Below, piece by piece: positions 16,040 to 24,762 of a stretch of DNA of 64,000 nt. The translations under genes and the position numbers were made by a program. Position 1 is the stretch's first letter. The number at the start of each line of letters is the position of its first letter. The notes beneath the pieces were generated by a model that saw only the letters and a list, made by a program, of their open reading frames with translations, was not told the origin of the DNA and made no database searches. This DNA is from Clostridia bacterium (GTDB lineage Bacteria > Bacillota > Clostridia > Christensenellales > CAG-138): NCBI GenBank assembly GCA_017448545.1, contig JAFSLH010000001.1, positions 62,001-126,000 of the forward strand. Direction: 5' to 3'.

Positions 16040-16759
16040 TCAGCGGTCCGCCTGTTCCTTCAGCGCCTCGATCTCCCCGTCGTACAGGTAGCGCCATTCG
16101 CCGGGCTTCATCGAGCCGAGCTGCAGCGGGCCGTAGGCTTCGCGCTTCAGCCGCAGCGTCTTGTGTCCGACCGCTTCGAGCATGCGGCGAATCTGCCGGT
16201 TGCGTCCTTCGTGGATCGTGATCGAAAACGCAGTACCGCCGGTCGTGGAGCGGCGGATATTCGTCACTTTCGCCGGGGCGGTCATGCCGTCTTCGAGTTC
16301 CACACCGTTCGTCAGCGAAGCAATCTCGGATGCGGAAAGCGTTCCGTCGCAAACGACGCGATACGTTTTCGTCACGCCGTAGCGCGGATGCATCAGCTTG
16401 TTGGCAAGCTCGCCGTCGTTCGTCATGAGAAGAAGCCCCTCGGAGTTCAGGTCGAGCCGACCGACGTTGTAAAGCCGGTACGGCAGCTCCTTGAAGTATT
16501 CCTGCACGGTTTTCCGGCCGCGCTCGTCCTCGGAGGTCGAAACGACGCCGCGCGGCTTGTACAGCATGATCACGACGCGCTTGCGCTGCAAACGGATCGG
16601 CTTTCCGTCGACCGCGACGCGATCCCGCTCCGGATCGACCGACTGTCCGAGCGTGGCGGTCGTGCCGTTGACCGTGACGCGCCCCGCCGAAATGATCTCC
16701 TCACAAGCTCTGCGCGAAGCGACCGCGCAATCCGCCATATACTTTTGCAGCCGAACCAT
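16040..16759 (-). CDS. rluB: Pseudouridine synthase, RsuA/RluB family
   Basis: Makes pseudouridine in rRNA, in Bacillus RluB at 23S helix 93. A small N-terminal S4-like domain (MVRLQKYMADCAVASRRACE) precedes the catalytic domain with VGRLDLNSEGLLLMTNDG, where the Asp is the nucleophile. HEGRNRQIRRML is the C-terminal family block. The 239-residue length is typical. A GGGAGGGG site precedes ATG 16759. Twenty-one bases separate it from the upstream carboxypeptidase gene, so they likely form one operon. Confidence 0.93.
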   Translation of the reverse strand: MVRLQKYMADCAVASRRACEEIISAGRVTVNGTTATLGQSVDPERDRVAVDGKPIRLQRKRVVIMLYKPRGVVSTSEDERGRKTVQEYFKELPYRLYNVGRLDLNSEGLLLMTNDGELANKLMHPRYGVTKTYRVVCDGTLSASEIASLTNGVELEDGMTAPAKVTNIRRSTTGGTAFSITIHEGRNRQIRRMLEAVGHKTLRLKREAYGPLQLGSMKPGEWRYLYDGEIEALKEQADR

Positions 16760-16780
16760 TTGCCCCTCCCAAAACGGCGC

Positions 16781-17902
16781 TTACCAGAGCGCCAATGCTT
16801 TTTCCCAATAGAACCGGAACGTTTTGCGCGATACGCTTTCCAGCGCGACAAGCGGCGCCGTTGTCAGCACCGTGCCGTTGAACGATACGGTTACGGTTCC
16901 GACCGTGTCGCCCGCGCGGATCGGCGGCGAAAGCGCGTCCGGCAGGCTTTTGGCAGCCGACAGCGTTTCCGACCCGTCCGACCGGATCGGATACAGTATA
17001 TCCTGTTTTGCGGCGACGGGCAAGGCGTTTTTTTCGGCGTCTTCGAGTTTTACCGTAAAAACTTCGTCAGCGGATACGACGCGCCGCAGTTCAAAGGTCC
17101 GAAACCCGTAATCCAGCAGCGTCCGCGCGTCGTCCCACATCTTCGGATCGCTCAGCACGACGCCGATCAGCTGCATGCCGTCGCGGTTCGCGGCAAAGAC
17201 GAGACATTTGCCGGCCGCCTTCGTGTAGCCGGTTTTCACGCCGTTGCAGCCCTCGTACTGCGAAAGGAACTTGTTCTTGTTGCGGAACGTATGCGCCACA
17301 GAACCGTTCTCAGCCGTCCGGGCCTGTGTCGCGACCACCGCGCGGAACGTTTCGTTCTGCATCGCGTAGGCGGCGATTTTGCAAAGCTCCCGCGCCGTGG
17401 TGGCGTGCCCCTCGGCGTGCAGGCCGTTCGGGTTCGCAAAGTGCGTGTCATTGAGCCCGAGCGACTGCGCCTTTTCGTTCATCTGCGAGACGAAGTCTTC
17501 CACGCTCCCCGCGACGGCTTCCGCGATCGCGACCGCCGCGTCGTTTCCGCTCTGCAGCATCAGGCCGTAGACCAGTTCGATCAGCGGGAGCGTCTCACCG
17601 GCTTTCAGATAGAGGGAGGAGCCCTCCGTTTTCGCGGCGCGCTCCGAAACGGTCACGATCCGATCGAGGTCCCCGGCTTCGATCGCAAGGATCGCCGTCA
17701 TGATCTTCGTCGTGCTCGCCGGTTCCAGAACCCGGTCGGCGTTCTGCTCGAACAGAACGCGCCCGCTCGCCGCTTCGATCAGGATCGCGCCCTTTGCGGA
17801 GATCGTCGGCGCGTCGCCTGCGGCAAGCGCGGTGCGGGGCGTCGCCGCAAGGAACAGGACGCAAAGCAGCGCGCCGGTCAGTCTTCGCAGCAGTCGTCGC
17901 AT
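16781..17902 (-). CDS. dacF: D-alanyl-D-alanine carboxypeptidase (DacF/PBP5 family)
   Basis: Secreted or membrane-associated penicillin-binding protein that trims the terminal D-Ala of peptidoglycan stem peptides. A signal peptide covers about residues 1-28. The serine active site STTK is at 63-66, SGND lies near 124, and KTGYTKAAGKCLVFAA near 225. A C-terminal PBP5-like beta domain follows. The 373-residue product starts at 17902; longer frames upstream overlap ytfJ. In spore formers this family includes DacF of the spore operon, and its neighbour ytfJ is a sporulation gene, but a vegetative role is equally possible. Confidence 0.9.
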   Translation of the reverse strand: MRRLLRRLTGALLCVLFLAATPRTALAAGDAPTISAKGAILIEAASGRVLFEQNADRVLEPASTTKIMTAILAIEAGDLDRIVTVSERAAKTEGSSLYLKAGETLPLIELVYGLMLQSGNDAAVAIAEAVAGSVEDFVSQMNEKAQSLGLNDTHFANPNGLHAEGHATTARELCKIAAYAMQNETFRAVVATQARTAENGSVAHTFRNKNKFLSQYEGCNGVKTGYTKAAGKCLVFAANRDGMQLIGVVLSDPKMWDDARTLLDYGFRTFELRRVVSADEVFTVKLEDAEKNALPVAAKQDILYPIRSDGSETLSAAKSLPDALSPPIRAGDTVGTVTVSFNGTVLTTAPLVALESVSRKTFRFYWEKALALW

Positions 17903-18303
17903 GATTTCGTCTGCTCCCGGCAGGTTCGGATGACCTGCTTCGCTTCTTCGATGACGCCGGGGATCATCTGGACAAGCCGGTCGATCGCATTGTCGCAATC
18001 GGCGCAAAGCAGCGTCGTGCTGCCGCTGCGCATGCAAAGGAACGCTTTCGGCGTAATCGTGACGCCGACGACGCTTGCGCCGAGGAACGGGTACTGGGAA
18101 GCGGGATCGGCGTCCTTCGAACGGGAGACGGCTTGCGTCGGGAAATCGCCGCCGCCGGTGAAGAAGCCGAGACTCACTTTGGAAACGGGCAGAACGACCG
18201 CGCCGCCTTCTCCGTAGATCGGATCGCCGACGATCGTGTTCACGTCGACGATCTTTTTGATTTCGTTCATCGTCGTCTGCAGAATGGTTTCAACAGGGGA
18301 CAT
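17878..18303 (-). CDS. ytfJ: GerW-family sporulation protein YtfJ
   Basis: A 141-residue protein of the GerW/YtfJ family found in endospore formers and needed for normal germination in Bacillus. The family block VVGDPIYGEGGAVVLPVSKVSLGF-like is seen (DPIYGEGGAVVLPVSKVSLG). The C-terminus is Cys-rich (CREQTKSCDDCCED). It overlaps both the DUF2953 gene upstream (14 bases) and the carboxypeptidase gene downstream (25 bases). The DUF2953-ytfJ pairing is the same as ytfI-ytfJ of Bacillus. Confidence 0.92.
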   Translation of the reverse strand: MSPVETILQTTMNEIKKIVDVNTIVGDPIYGEGGAVVLPVSKVSLGFFTGGGDFPTQAVSRSKDADPASQYPFLGASVVGVTITPKAFLCMRSGSTTLLCADCDNAIDRLVQMIPGVIEEAKQVIRTCREQTKSCDDCCED

Positions 18304-18850
18304 GCGTATACCTCTTTTCTGTCAATGGGTTTTCGTTATCGTTTGTCGGTTTCGTCCGTTTTATGCGCTTCGGCGTAAGGAAAAGGAAGAGGGGGAACAC
18401 GAGCCCGACGACCTCCGCGTTCATGCGGAACATTTCGCGTTCAAACGACGGATGCGGCGTGATGCGGACGCGCCGGAAGACGAGCGGTAAGAGCAGCGTG
18501 AGCAGCACTTCAAACGTACCGAGCAGCTGCACCGTGCGCGCTCCGTCCTGCGCGACGCCGAGCGTTACGCCGAGCTCGATCCGTTCCGCACGGATCGCGT
18601 TCCGGTTCAGCTGCGGCGGATCGCCGCCGAGCAGCGGAAACGTCTTGCCGAAGGCCTGCACCGTCAGAAACGGCGCGTGAAACAGGTTCAGCCGCGCCTT
18701 GACCGGAATGGAGAGCGCGCCGAACAGCGTGACGCTGCCGCGCAGGATCGCGCCGGACGGGGAGATGCGCGCCCGGGCCGTGACGATGACCGGCATCGAG
18801 AACAGAAACAGCAAAAACAGCAGAACAAACAGAACGACAAGAATGACCAT
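18290..18850 (-). CDS. DUF2953 protein (YtfI-like)
   Basis: A 186-residue protein with one N-terminal membrane anchor (about residues 2-22) followed by a beta-rich extracytoplasmic domain of the DUF2953 family. Its position just upstream of ytfJ matches ytfI in Bacillus, although the sequence itself gives only modest support. Start 18850 gives a natural N-terminal anchor; no ribosome site precedes it, and a longer start at 18949 cannot be excluded. Function unknown. Confidence 0.65.
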   Translation of the reverse strand: MVILVVLFVLLFLLFLFSMPVIVTARARISPSGAILRGSVTLFGALSIPVKARLNLFHAPFLTVQAFGKTFPLLGGDPPQLNRNAIRAERIELGVTLGVAQDGARTVQLLGTFEVLLTLLLPLVFRRVRITPHPSFEREMFRMNAEVVGLVFPLFLFLTPKRIKRTKPTNDNENPLTEKRYTHVPC

Positions 18851-19023
18851 GCCGCTATGGTTTGCGAAAAACGGCGGGTTTATGCGCCCCGGCGCCGGCG
18901 CATCCGGTTTCGCAAAGAAAAAACTTTTTCGACAAAAAAAGGAAAACAAGGGGTCGGGAAGAATATAGATAAGAGGGTAAGAAAAGGACTATACCCATAC
19001 TACGAATAATGGAGGAAAATACT

Positions 19024-19368
19024 ATGCTGTATGCTGAAGCAGCGAATACCGGCGTGCTGTCGTTCCAGAGCGGAACCTATACGACGGATACGCTGCTGAC
19101 ATTTGTTTTGGGCCTCGGCATTGTGTTTGTCGGTCTGGTCTCGCTCGTTGCAATCGTGAAATGCATGGGCTGGATCATGGGAAAAACACAGCGGAAGAGC
19201 GTCGCTATGGAGCCTCCGCACGTTCCGGCGATGCCACAACAGCATGCCGCGGCGCCGGAGCCGAACCATGGGGAACTGGTTGCTGCCGTTTCCGCTGCAC
19301 TTGCGACCGTGATGGGAAAGCAAGTCAACGGAATCCGGATTCTTTCGATGAAAAAAGTAGACGATTAA
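19024..19368 (+). CDS. oadG: OadG-type small membrane subunit of a Na+-pumping decarboxylase
   Basis: The gamma subunit that holds the membrane beta subunit and the carboxyltransferase together. One membrane helix lies around residues 22-45 (LLTFVLGLGIVFVGLVSLVA). A soluble tail includes a Pro/His-containing segment (PQQHAAAPEP). ATG 19024 is chosen because the in-frame ATG at 19009 overlaps the GGAGG ribosome site. It is 114 residues. It heads a four-gene operon of oxaloacetate decarboxylase subunits; the promoter upstream is not resolved. Confidence 0.85.
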   Translation: MLYAEAANTGVLSFQSGTYTTDTLLTFVLGLGIVFVGLVSLVAIVKCMGWIMGKTQRKSVAMEPPHVPAMPQQHAAAPEPNHGELVAAVSAALATVMGKQVNGIRILSMKKVDD

Positions 19369-19383
19369 GGGAGGAGTATTCCA

Positions 19384-19734
19384 ATGCGTAAGTTTTTGAT
19401 CAATGTAAACGGAACCAAGTACGAGGTTGAGGTCGAGGAAATCGACGCAAGCGCCGCCAAGGCGGCCGCTCCGAAGGCGGAAGCGCCGAAAGCCGCGCCG
19501 GCAAATAAGCCCGCAGGCGCAGGCGAAAAGGTCACGTCTCCGATGCCGGGCAACATCCTGTCCGTCGCCGTCAAGGAAGGCGATACGGTCAAGGAAGGCC
19601 AGCAGCTCATGATCCTCGAAGCGATGAAGATGGAGAACGAAATCCTTGCGCCGTGCGCGGGCAAGGTGACTTCGATCGCCGTCGCAAAGGGTTCCACGGT
19701 GGAAAGCGGTACGTTGCTCTGCACCATCGCATAA
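19384..19734 (+). CDS. Biotin carboxyl carrier subunit
   Basis: Carries CO2 on biotin between the carboxyltransferase and the membrane pump. The lipoyl/biotinyl domain covers about residues 48-116 with the biotinylation motif EAMKMEN. It is preceded by an Ala/Pro/Lys-rich flexible linker and a short N-terminal beta domain (MRKFLINVNGTKYEVEVEE). At 116 residues it is a stand-alone carrier like MmdC/GcdC; in enterobacterial OadA this domain is fused to the alpha subunit. Gaps of 15 and 12 bases to its neighbours support a tight operon. Confidence 0.93.
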   Translation: MRKFLINVNGTKYEVEVEEIDASAAKAAAPKAEAPKAAPANKPAGAGEKVTSPMPGNILSVAVKEGDTVKEGQQLMILEAMKMENEILAPCAGKVTSIAVAKGSTVESGTLLCTIA

Positions 19735-19746
19735 GCGAGGTATGCC

Positions 19747-20973
19747 ATGGGACAAATTTGGAGTACGATCCTCGACTTTTTACGGTCGATGGGCTTTGTG
19801 CAGCTGTTCGCCAATCCGGATATCGTTTGGTGGAAAACCCTGATCATGATCGCGGTCGCGTGCGTGCTGCTGTACCTTGCGATCGTCAAGAAATTTGAGC
19901 CGCTGCTGCTCGTTCCGATCGGCTTCGGCATGCTTCTGACGAACCTGCCCGGCGCGGGCCTCTTCCACGAGGAACTGTTCGCCGGCGGACATGTGCACTG
20001 GGAAGAACTCAGCAATTCCGCGAACGCAGGTCTGTTGGATTACCTGTACCTCGGCGTCAAGCTCGGCATCTATCCGTGCCTGATCTTCATGGGCGTCGGC
20101 GCGATGACCGACTTCGGCCCGTTGATCGCGAATCCGAAATCGCTGCTGCTCGGCGCGGCGGCGCAGCTCGGCATCTATGTCGCGTTCACGCTGTCGATTC
20201 TGGTGTTCCAGCTCCCGTTCATGAACCTGCAGGGCACGAACATTCAGAACATCGCCGCGTCCATCGGTATCATCGGCGGCGCGGACGGCCCGACGGCGAT
20301 TCTCGTCACGAGCCAGCTGGCCCCGGCGTTCCTCGGCCCGATCGCGGTTGCTGCGTATTCGTACATGGCGCTCGTTCCGGTGATTCAGCCGCCGATCATG
20401 AAGGCGCTGACCACCAAGCAGGAGCGTATGATCGTCATGGAGCAGCTTCGCCCGGTTTCGCAGGCGGAAAAGATTCTGTTCCCGATCGTCGTCACGATCT
20501 TCGTTTCGCTGCTCGTTCCGTCGGCGGCGCCGCTCGTCGGCTGCCTGATGCTCGGCAACCTGTTCCGCGAGTGCGGCGTGACCGAGCGTCTCTCGAAGAC
20601 CGTGCAGAACGAACTGTGCAACATCGTGACGATCTTCCTCGGCGTCTGCGTCGGCGCGACCGCGACGGCGGATACGTTCATCAACTGGACGACGCTGGCG
20701 ATCATCGTCCTCGGCGTGATCGCGTTCATGGGCGGCACGGCCGGCGGCGTGCTGCTTGCCAAGTTCATGAACCTGTTCCTGAAGAAGAAGATCAACCCGC
20801 TGATCGGTTCCGCAGGCGTTTCGGCCGTTCCGATGGCGGCGCGCGTGAGCCAGGTCGTCGGGCAGAAGGAAAACCCGAAGAACTTCCTGCTGATGCATGC
20901 GATGGGCCCGAACGTTGCGGGCGTTATCGGCTCTGCGATCGCGGCGGGCGTTTTCCTCTCGCTGTTCCGGTAA
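19747..20973 (+). CDS. oadB: Na+-translocating decarboxylase beta subunit
   Basis: Integral membrane subunit that decarboxylates carboxybiotin and exports Na+. It has about nine to eleven hydrophobic segments over 408 residues. The conserved [14 protein letters not shown] motif (about residue 174) holds the Asp of the ion site, and GNLFRECGV and [11 protein letters not shown] are further family blocks. ATG 19747 lies 12 bases after the carrier gene. Beta subunits of oxaloacetate, methylmalonyl-CoA and glutaconyl-CoA decarboxylases are alike; the alpha subunit sets the substrate. Confidence 0.95.
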   Translation: MGQIWSTILDFLRSMGFVQLFANPDIVWWKTLIMIAVACVLLYLAIVKKFEPLLLVPIGFGMLLTNLPGAGLFHEELFAGGHVHWEELSNSANAGLLDYLYLGVKLGIYPCLIFMGVGAMTDFGPLIANPKSLLLGAAAQLGIYVAFTLSILVFQLPFMNLQGTNIQNIAASIGIIGGADGPTAILVTSQLAPAFLGPIAVAAYSYMALVPVIQPPIMKALTTKQERMIVMEQLRPVSQAEKILFPIVVTIFVSLLVPSAAPLVGCLMLGNLFRECGVTERLSKTVQNELCNIVTIFLGVCVGATATADTFINWTTLAIIVLGVIAFMGGTAGGVLLAKFMNLFLKKKINPLIGSAGVSAVPMAARVSQVVGQKENPKNFLLMHAMGPNVAGVIGSAIAAGVFLSLFR

Positions 20974-20988
20974 GGAGGAGAAAAGATT

Positions 20989-22428
20989 ATGTCGAAACTG
21001 ATGATTACCGATACGATCCTGCGTGACTCGCACCAGTCTCTGGCGGCGACGCGCATGCCGATTTCCGACATGCTGCCCGCCTGCGAGATTCTCGATTCGA
21101 TCGGCTATTGGTCCCTCGAAGTATGGGGCGGCGCAACGTTCGATTCCTGCCTCCGCTTCCTGAACGAAGACCCGTGGGAGCGTCTGCGCACGCTGCGCAA
21201 GCATCTGCCGAACACGAAGCTGCAGATGCTGTTCCGCGGTCAGAATATCCTCGGTTATAAGCATTATGCCGACGACGTGGTTGAGCAGTTCTGCCGCAAG
21301 GCAATCGAGAACGGCATCGACGTCATCCGCATCTTCGACGCGCTGAATGATCCGCGCAATCTCGAAGCGGCGATCAAGTACACGAAGAAGTACGGCGGCA
21401 TCTGCGAACCGGCGATTTCGTATACGACGTCCCCGGTACACAGCGAGGATTATTTCGTCAAGCTCGCCAAGGAGCTCGTGCAAATGGGCGCCGACACGAT
21501 CTGCATCAAGGACATGGCGAACCTGCTGCTCCCGTACGACGCGTATTCGCTCGTCAAGCGGCTGAAGGCGGAAGTGGACGTTCCGATCCATCTGCATACG
21601 CACAACACGTCCGGCACTGGCGACATGACGTACCTGATGGCAATGCAGGCCGGGGTAGACATCGTCGATACCGCGCTGTCCCCGTTCGGCAACGGCACGT
21701 CGCAGCCCGCGACCGAACCGCTCGTCGCGACGCTGAAGGGACAGGAGCGCGATACCGGACTGGACCTTAACGCGCTGTCCGAAGCGGCAAAGCATTTCCG
21801 CACCGTGTTTGACCGCATGAAGAAGGAAGGCCTGATCTCCGACAAGTCGCTGCGCGTCGATACGAATACGCTGCTGTATCAGGTTCCGGGCGGCATGCTT
21901 TCCAACCTGATCAGCCAGCTGAAGCAGGCGAACGCCGAGAACCGCTATTACGACGTGCTCGCGGAAGTGCCGCGCGTCCGCAAGGACTTTGGCTACCCGC
22001 CGCTGGTCACGCCGACGAGTCAGATCGTCGGGTCCCAGGCCGTGCTGAACGTGCTGATGGGGCGGTATAAGAGCTTCACGAAGGAGTCCAAGGGCCTGCT
22101 GCGCGGCGAATACGGCCGTCTGCCGGGCGAAGTGAACGAGGAAGTCCGCCGCAAGGCGATCGGCGACGCGGAGGTCATTACCTGCCGCCCCGCCGACCTG
22201 CTCGAACCGGAGCTCGAAAAGTACCGCGCAGAAATCAAGGATCGCATCCGGCAGGAAGAGGACGTGCTGAGCTACGCGCTGTTCCCGCAGGTTGCAACGA
22301 AGTTCTTCGATGCGCGCGACGCTGCCGAAGCGGCCAAGAATGCGGCGAAGCCGGAACCGAAGCCGGAACCGGAGGACGACCCGAACGAGGTGCGGGAGAT
22401 CTACGTTGAGGATCTGACCGTATCATGA
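20989..22428 (+). CDS. oadA: Oxaloacetate decarboxylase alpha (carboxyltransferase) subunit
   Basis: Transfers the carboxyl group of oxaloacetate to biotin, leaving pyruvate. The pyruvate-carboxyltransferase barrel begins ITDTILRDSHQSLAATRM, with the metal-binding Asp. CIKDMANLL carries the active-site Lys, and HLHTHNTSGTGDM the two His ligands. At 479 residues it lacks the fused biotinyl domain, which is encoded separately two genes upstream. The C-terminus is a Glu/Pro/Lys-rich tail. The HMGL-like alpha subunit argues for oxaloacetate rather than an acyl-CoA substrate. It overlaps pgsA by four bases. Confidence 0.93.
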   Translation: MSKLMITDTILRDSHQSLAATRMPISDMLPACEILDSIGYWSLEVWGGATFDSCLRFLNEDPWERLRTLRKHLPNTKLQMLFRGQNILGYKHYADDVVEQFCRKAIENGIDVIRIFDALNDPRNLEAAIKYTKKYGGICEPAISYTTSPVHSEDYFVKLAKELVQMGADTICIKDMANLLLPYDAYSLVKRLKAEVDVPIHLHTHNTSGTGDMTYLMAMQAGVDIVDTALSPFGNGTSQPATEPLVATLKGQERDTGLDLNALSEAAKHFRTVFDRMKKEGLISDKSLRVDTNTLLYQVPGGMLSNLISQLKQANAENRYYDVLAEVPRVRKDFGYPPLVTPTSQIVGSQAVLNVLMGRYKSFTKESKGLLRGEYGRLPGEVNEEVRRKAIGDAEVITCRPADLLEPELEKYRAEIKDRIRQEEDVLSYALFPQVATKFFDARDAAEAAKNAAKPEPKPEPEDDPNEVREIYVEDLTVS

Positions 22429-23111
22429 AGCACATTCCGAACATTCTGACGTCCTTGCGCATCGTCCTGACCGGCGTCTTTGCGTGGCAGTTCTTTGTGG
22501 CGCTGGAAGTTGCGGCGAATCCCGCGAATTCCGTCGGCGATTACGCGTTCTGGCTTCCGATCGGCATCTATGCCGTCGCGTTTCTGACGGACGTGCTGGA
22601 CGGTTTTTTGGCGCGAACGTTTCACTGGATCACCCCGGTCGGAAAAATGCTCGATCCGATCGCGGATAAGCTGATGGGCGTGACCGCGCTGGCCTGCATC
22701 CTGCTCGGCAAAATCTTCCGGCAGGAGAATGCCGCGGCGTATATCGTTCTGATCGCGCTGGTCGTGCTGAAAGAGCTGCTGATGCTGATCGGCGGCGCAT
22801 GGATGCTGACACGGCACCGCGTCGCGTATGCGGACTGGTTCGGAAAGAGCGCAACGGGCGTTTTCACCGCGGGCGTGATTCTTACGCTGCTGAGCTTCGC
22901 ACTGCCGTGGATCGAGCCGTGGAACCTCGTGGCGATCGCCGTTTCGACCGCGATGTCCTATATCGCGCTTGTGCATTACGCAAGGACGCAGATGTTTGCC
23001 AAACAGGAGGACCGGGAATACACCGAGGACGAACAAAAGCTGTTTGCAAAGGTAGATCGGTTCCTCGGCCGGGCAAAAAACGAGCAGGATTCCCCTGCAG
23101 CGGAAAAATAA
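22425..23111 (+). CDS. pgsA: CDP-diacylglycerol-glycerol-3-phosphate 3-phosphatidyltransferase
   Basis: Makes phosphatidylglycerophosphate, the committed step to phosphatidylglycerol. The CDP-alcohol phosphotransferase motif D-x2-DG-x2-AR-x8-G-x3-D-x3-D is complete (from DVLDGFLAR to LDPIADK, about residues 55-80). Several membrane segments are present. At 228 residues it is somewhat longer than many PgsA because of an acidic C-terminal tail. ATG 22425 overlaps the oadA stop (ATGA), so it is coupled to the decarboxylase operon, which is functionally unrelated. Confidence 0.92.
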   Translation: MKHIPNILTSLRIVLTGVFAWQFFVALEVAANPANSVGDYAFWLPIGIYAVAFLTDVLDGFLARTFHWITPVGKMLDPIADKLMGVTALACILLGKIFRQENAAAYIVLIALVVLKELLMLIGGAWMLTRHRVAYADWFGKSATGVFTAGVILTLLSFALPWIEPWNLVAIAVSTAMSYIALVHYARTQMFAKQEDREYTEDEQKLFAKVDRFLGRAKNEQDSPAAEK

Positions 23112-23114
23112 TAC

Positions 23115-23143
23115 TTGCTTTTCGGCGACGGATGTGGTATACT
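23115..23143 (+). promoter_or_regulatory. Extended -10 promoter of the rimP-nusA-infB operon
   Basis: TTGCTT (23115-23120) and TATACT (23138-23143) are 17 bp apart, with TG at 23135-23136 forming an extended -10. It lies directly after the pgsA stop. Confidence 0.75.
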
Positions 23144-23171
23144 GCGTCTGTTGGATGAATTGTTGAACTTG

Positions 23172-23197
23172 AAGGAGTGGGGCGAGCCTCACTCTTT
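23172..23197 (+). promoter_or_regulatory. Leader hairpin upstream of rimP
   Basis: AAGGAGTGGGG (23172-23182) can pair with CCTCACTCTTT (23187-23197) over a CGAG loop, with two G-U pairs in the 11-bp stem. A T-rich stretch follows. It resembles the short GC-rich hairpins found before rimP/nusA operons in Firmicutes and may act as an attenuator; this is inference. Confidence 0.55.
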
Positions 23198-23213
23198 CGT
23201 TTTGAGAGGAAAG

Positions 23214-23669
23214 ATGAAAACGACTGAAATTTGCGAGCAGCTTGCCGCGCCCGTGGTCGCCTCGATGGGGTTCGAACTGTACGACGTCGAATTCCAAAAG
23301 GAGTACGGCGACTGGGTTTTAACGTTTTATATCGACAGGGAAGGCGGCGTCACGATCGACGATTGCGAAGCTGTTTCCCGCGCGCTCGATCCGCTGCTGG
23401 ACGAAGCCGACCCGATCGAACAGGAATATGTGCTTTCCGTTTCGTCGATCGGCATCGACCGCCCGCTGAAAAAGGAGCGCGATTATGCGCGCGGCGTCGG
23501 CACCGAGATGCAGGTCAAACTGTACGCGCCGTTTGAGAAGAAAAAGGAGTGGATCGGGGTCCTGACCGCGTACACGGCGGATGCGTTCACGATCACGACC
23601 GAACAGGGCAGAGAACTCACGTTTGCCAAAAAGGACTGCGCTTTGATACGTCCGTATCTGCGCTTTTAA
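23214..23669 (+). CDS. rimP: Ribosome maturation factor RimP
   Basis: Needed for 30S subunit maturation. The 151-residue protein has the RimP N-terminal domain (ASMGFELYDVEFQKE near residue 20, then VTIDDCEAVSRALDPLLDE) and a C-terminal SH3-like domain. The diagnostic VSSIGIDRPLKKERDY is near residue 80. ATG 23214 follows AGAGGAAAG. It is the first gene of the classic rimP-nusA-ylxR-ylxQ-infB-rbfA order. Confidence 0.94.
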   Translation: MKTTEICEQLAAPVVASMGFELYDVEFQKEYGDWVLTFYIDREGGVTIDDCEAVSRALDPLLDEADPIEQEYVLSVSSIGIDRPLKKERDYARGVGTEMQVKLYAPFEKKKEWIGVLTAYTADAFTITTEQGRELTFAKKDCALIRPYLRF

Positions 23670-23696
23670 GTATAGGAACACGAAGGAGATCAGACC

Positions 23697-24758
23697 ATGA
23701 ATGTTGACTTTATCGAAGCGTTGAACGCGCTGGAAAAAGAACGGGGCATCAAAAAAGAAGTTTTGCTGAACGCTGTGGAAGCGGCGCTCTGCGTGGCTTA
23801 TAAGCGGAATTACAATTCCACCGGCAACGTCCGTGCGGAGATCAGCGGCGAAACCGGCGAAATCCATATCTGGGCTTCGAAAACCGTTGTGGAAAAGGTA
23901 GAAAATCCGTCGCAGGAAATCTCGCTGACCAAGGCAAAGAAGGTCAACGCGCTGTATGAACTCGGCGACGTTCTGGAAGAGGAAGCGTTCACGCGCGATT
24001 TCGGCCGGATCGCGGCGCAGACGGCAAAGCAGGTCGTCGTGCAGCGGATTCGCGAAGCCGAGCGCGGCAACATTTATGAGGAATACAAGGAAACCGAGAA
24101 CGAGATTCTGACGGCGATCGTGCAGCGCATCGAAAAGGGCAACGCCTATGTCGAGCTGGGCAAGACGGACGGCATCCTGAACGCGAGCGAGATGATTCCG
24201 GGCGAATCGTACGAGAACAACCAGCGCCTGAAGGTCTACGTTCTGGAAGTCCGGAAGGACAACAAGGGACCGCAGGTCGTCGTTTCGCGGACGCATCCGG
24301 GCCTTGTGAAACGCCTGTTCGAGCTGGAGGTGCCGGAAATCATGAGCGGCGTCGTGCAGATCAAGTCCATCGCGCGCGAAGCCGGTTTCCGCACGAAGGT
24401 CTCCGTCTGGTCGAGCGATCCGCAGGTCGACGCCGTCGGCGCATGCGTCGGTCAGCGCGGTCAGCGCGTGGAGCGCATCGTGAATGAACTGTATAACGAA
24501 AAGATCGACATCATCGAGTGGGACGCCGACAGCGCGGTCTATATCGCAAAGGCGCTGAGCCCCGCGAAGGTGCTGATGGTCTATGTCAACGAGGACGAAA
24601 AGTCCGCGCGCGTCATCGTACCGGATTCGCAGCTTTCACTTGCGATCGGCAAGGAAGGACAGAACGCGCGTCTGGCCGCCAAGCTGACCGGTTGGAAGAT
24701 CGATATCAAGAGCCAGTCGCAGGCGGACGAAGCGGCAGAACAGCCGGCGGAGGAATAA
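23697..24758 (+). CDS. nusA: Transcription termination/antitermination factor NusA
   Basis: RNA polymerase-associated factor that controls pausing, termination and rRNA antitermination. The N-terminal polymerase-binding domain is followed by an S1 domain (about residues 135-200) and two KH domains, with ACVGQRGQRVERIVNEL near 250 and SLAIGKEGQNARLAAKLTG near 318. At 353 residues it has the compact Gram-positive form without the C-terminal acidic repeats. A GAAGGAG site precedes ATG 23697. It is followed at once by ylxR. Confidence 0.96.
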   Translation: MNVDFIEALNALEKERGIKKEVLLNAVEAALCVAYKRNYNSTGNVRAEISGETGEIHIWASKTVVEKVENPSQEISLTKAKKVNALYELGDVLEEEAFTRDFGRIAAQTAKQVVVQRIREAERGNIYEEYKETENEILTAIVQRIEKGNAYVELGKTDGILNASEMIPGESYENNQRLKVYVLEVRKDNKGPQVVVSRTHPGLVKRLFELEVPEIMSGVVQIKSIAREAGFRTKVSVWSSDPQVDAVGACVGQRGQRVERIVNELYNEKIDIIEWDADSAVYIAKALSPAKVLMVYVNEDEKSARVIVPDSQLSLAIGKEGQNARLAAKLTGWKIDIKSQSQADEAAEQPAEE

Positions 24759-24762
24759 AGCT

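Noticed and set aside
15830..18217. A 795-codon plus-strand frame across plsX, rluB and the carboxypeptidase
   Set aside because: It is antisense to three recognisable genes, crosses a terminator and promoter on the other strand, and has low-complexity composition.
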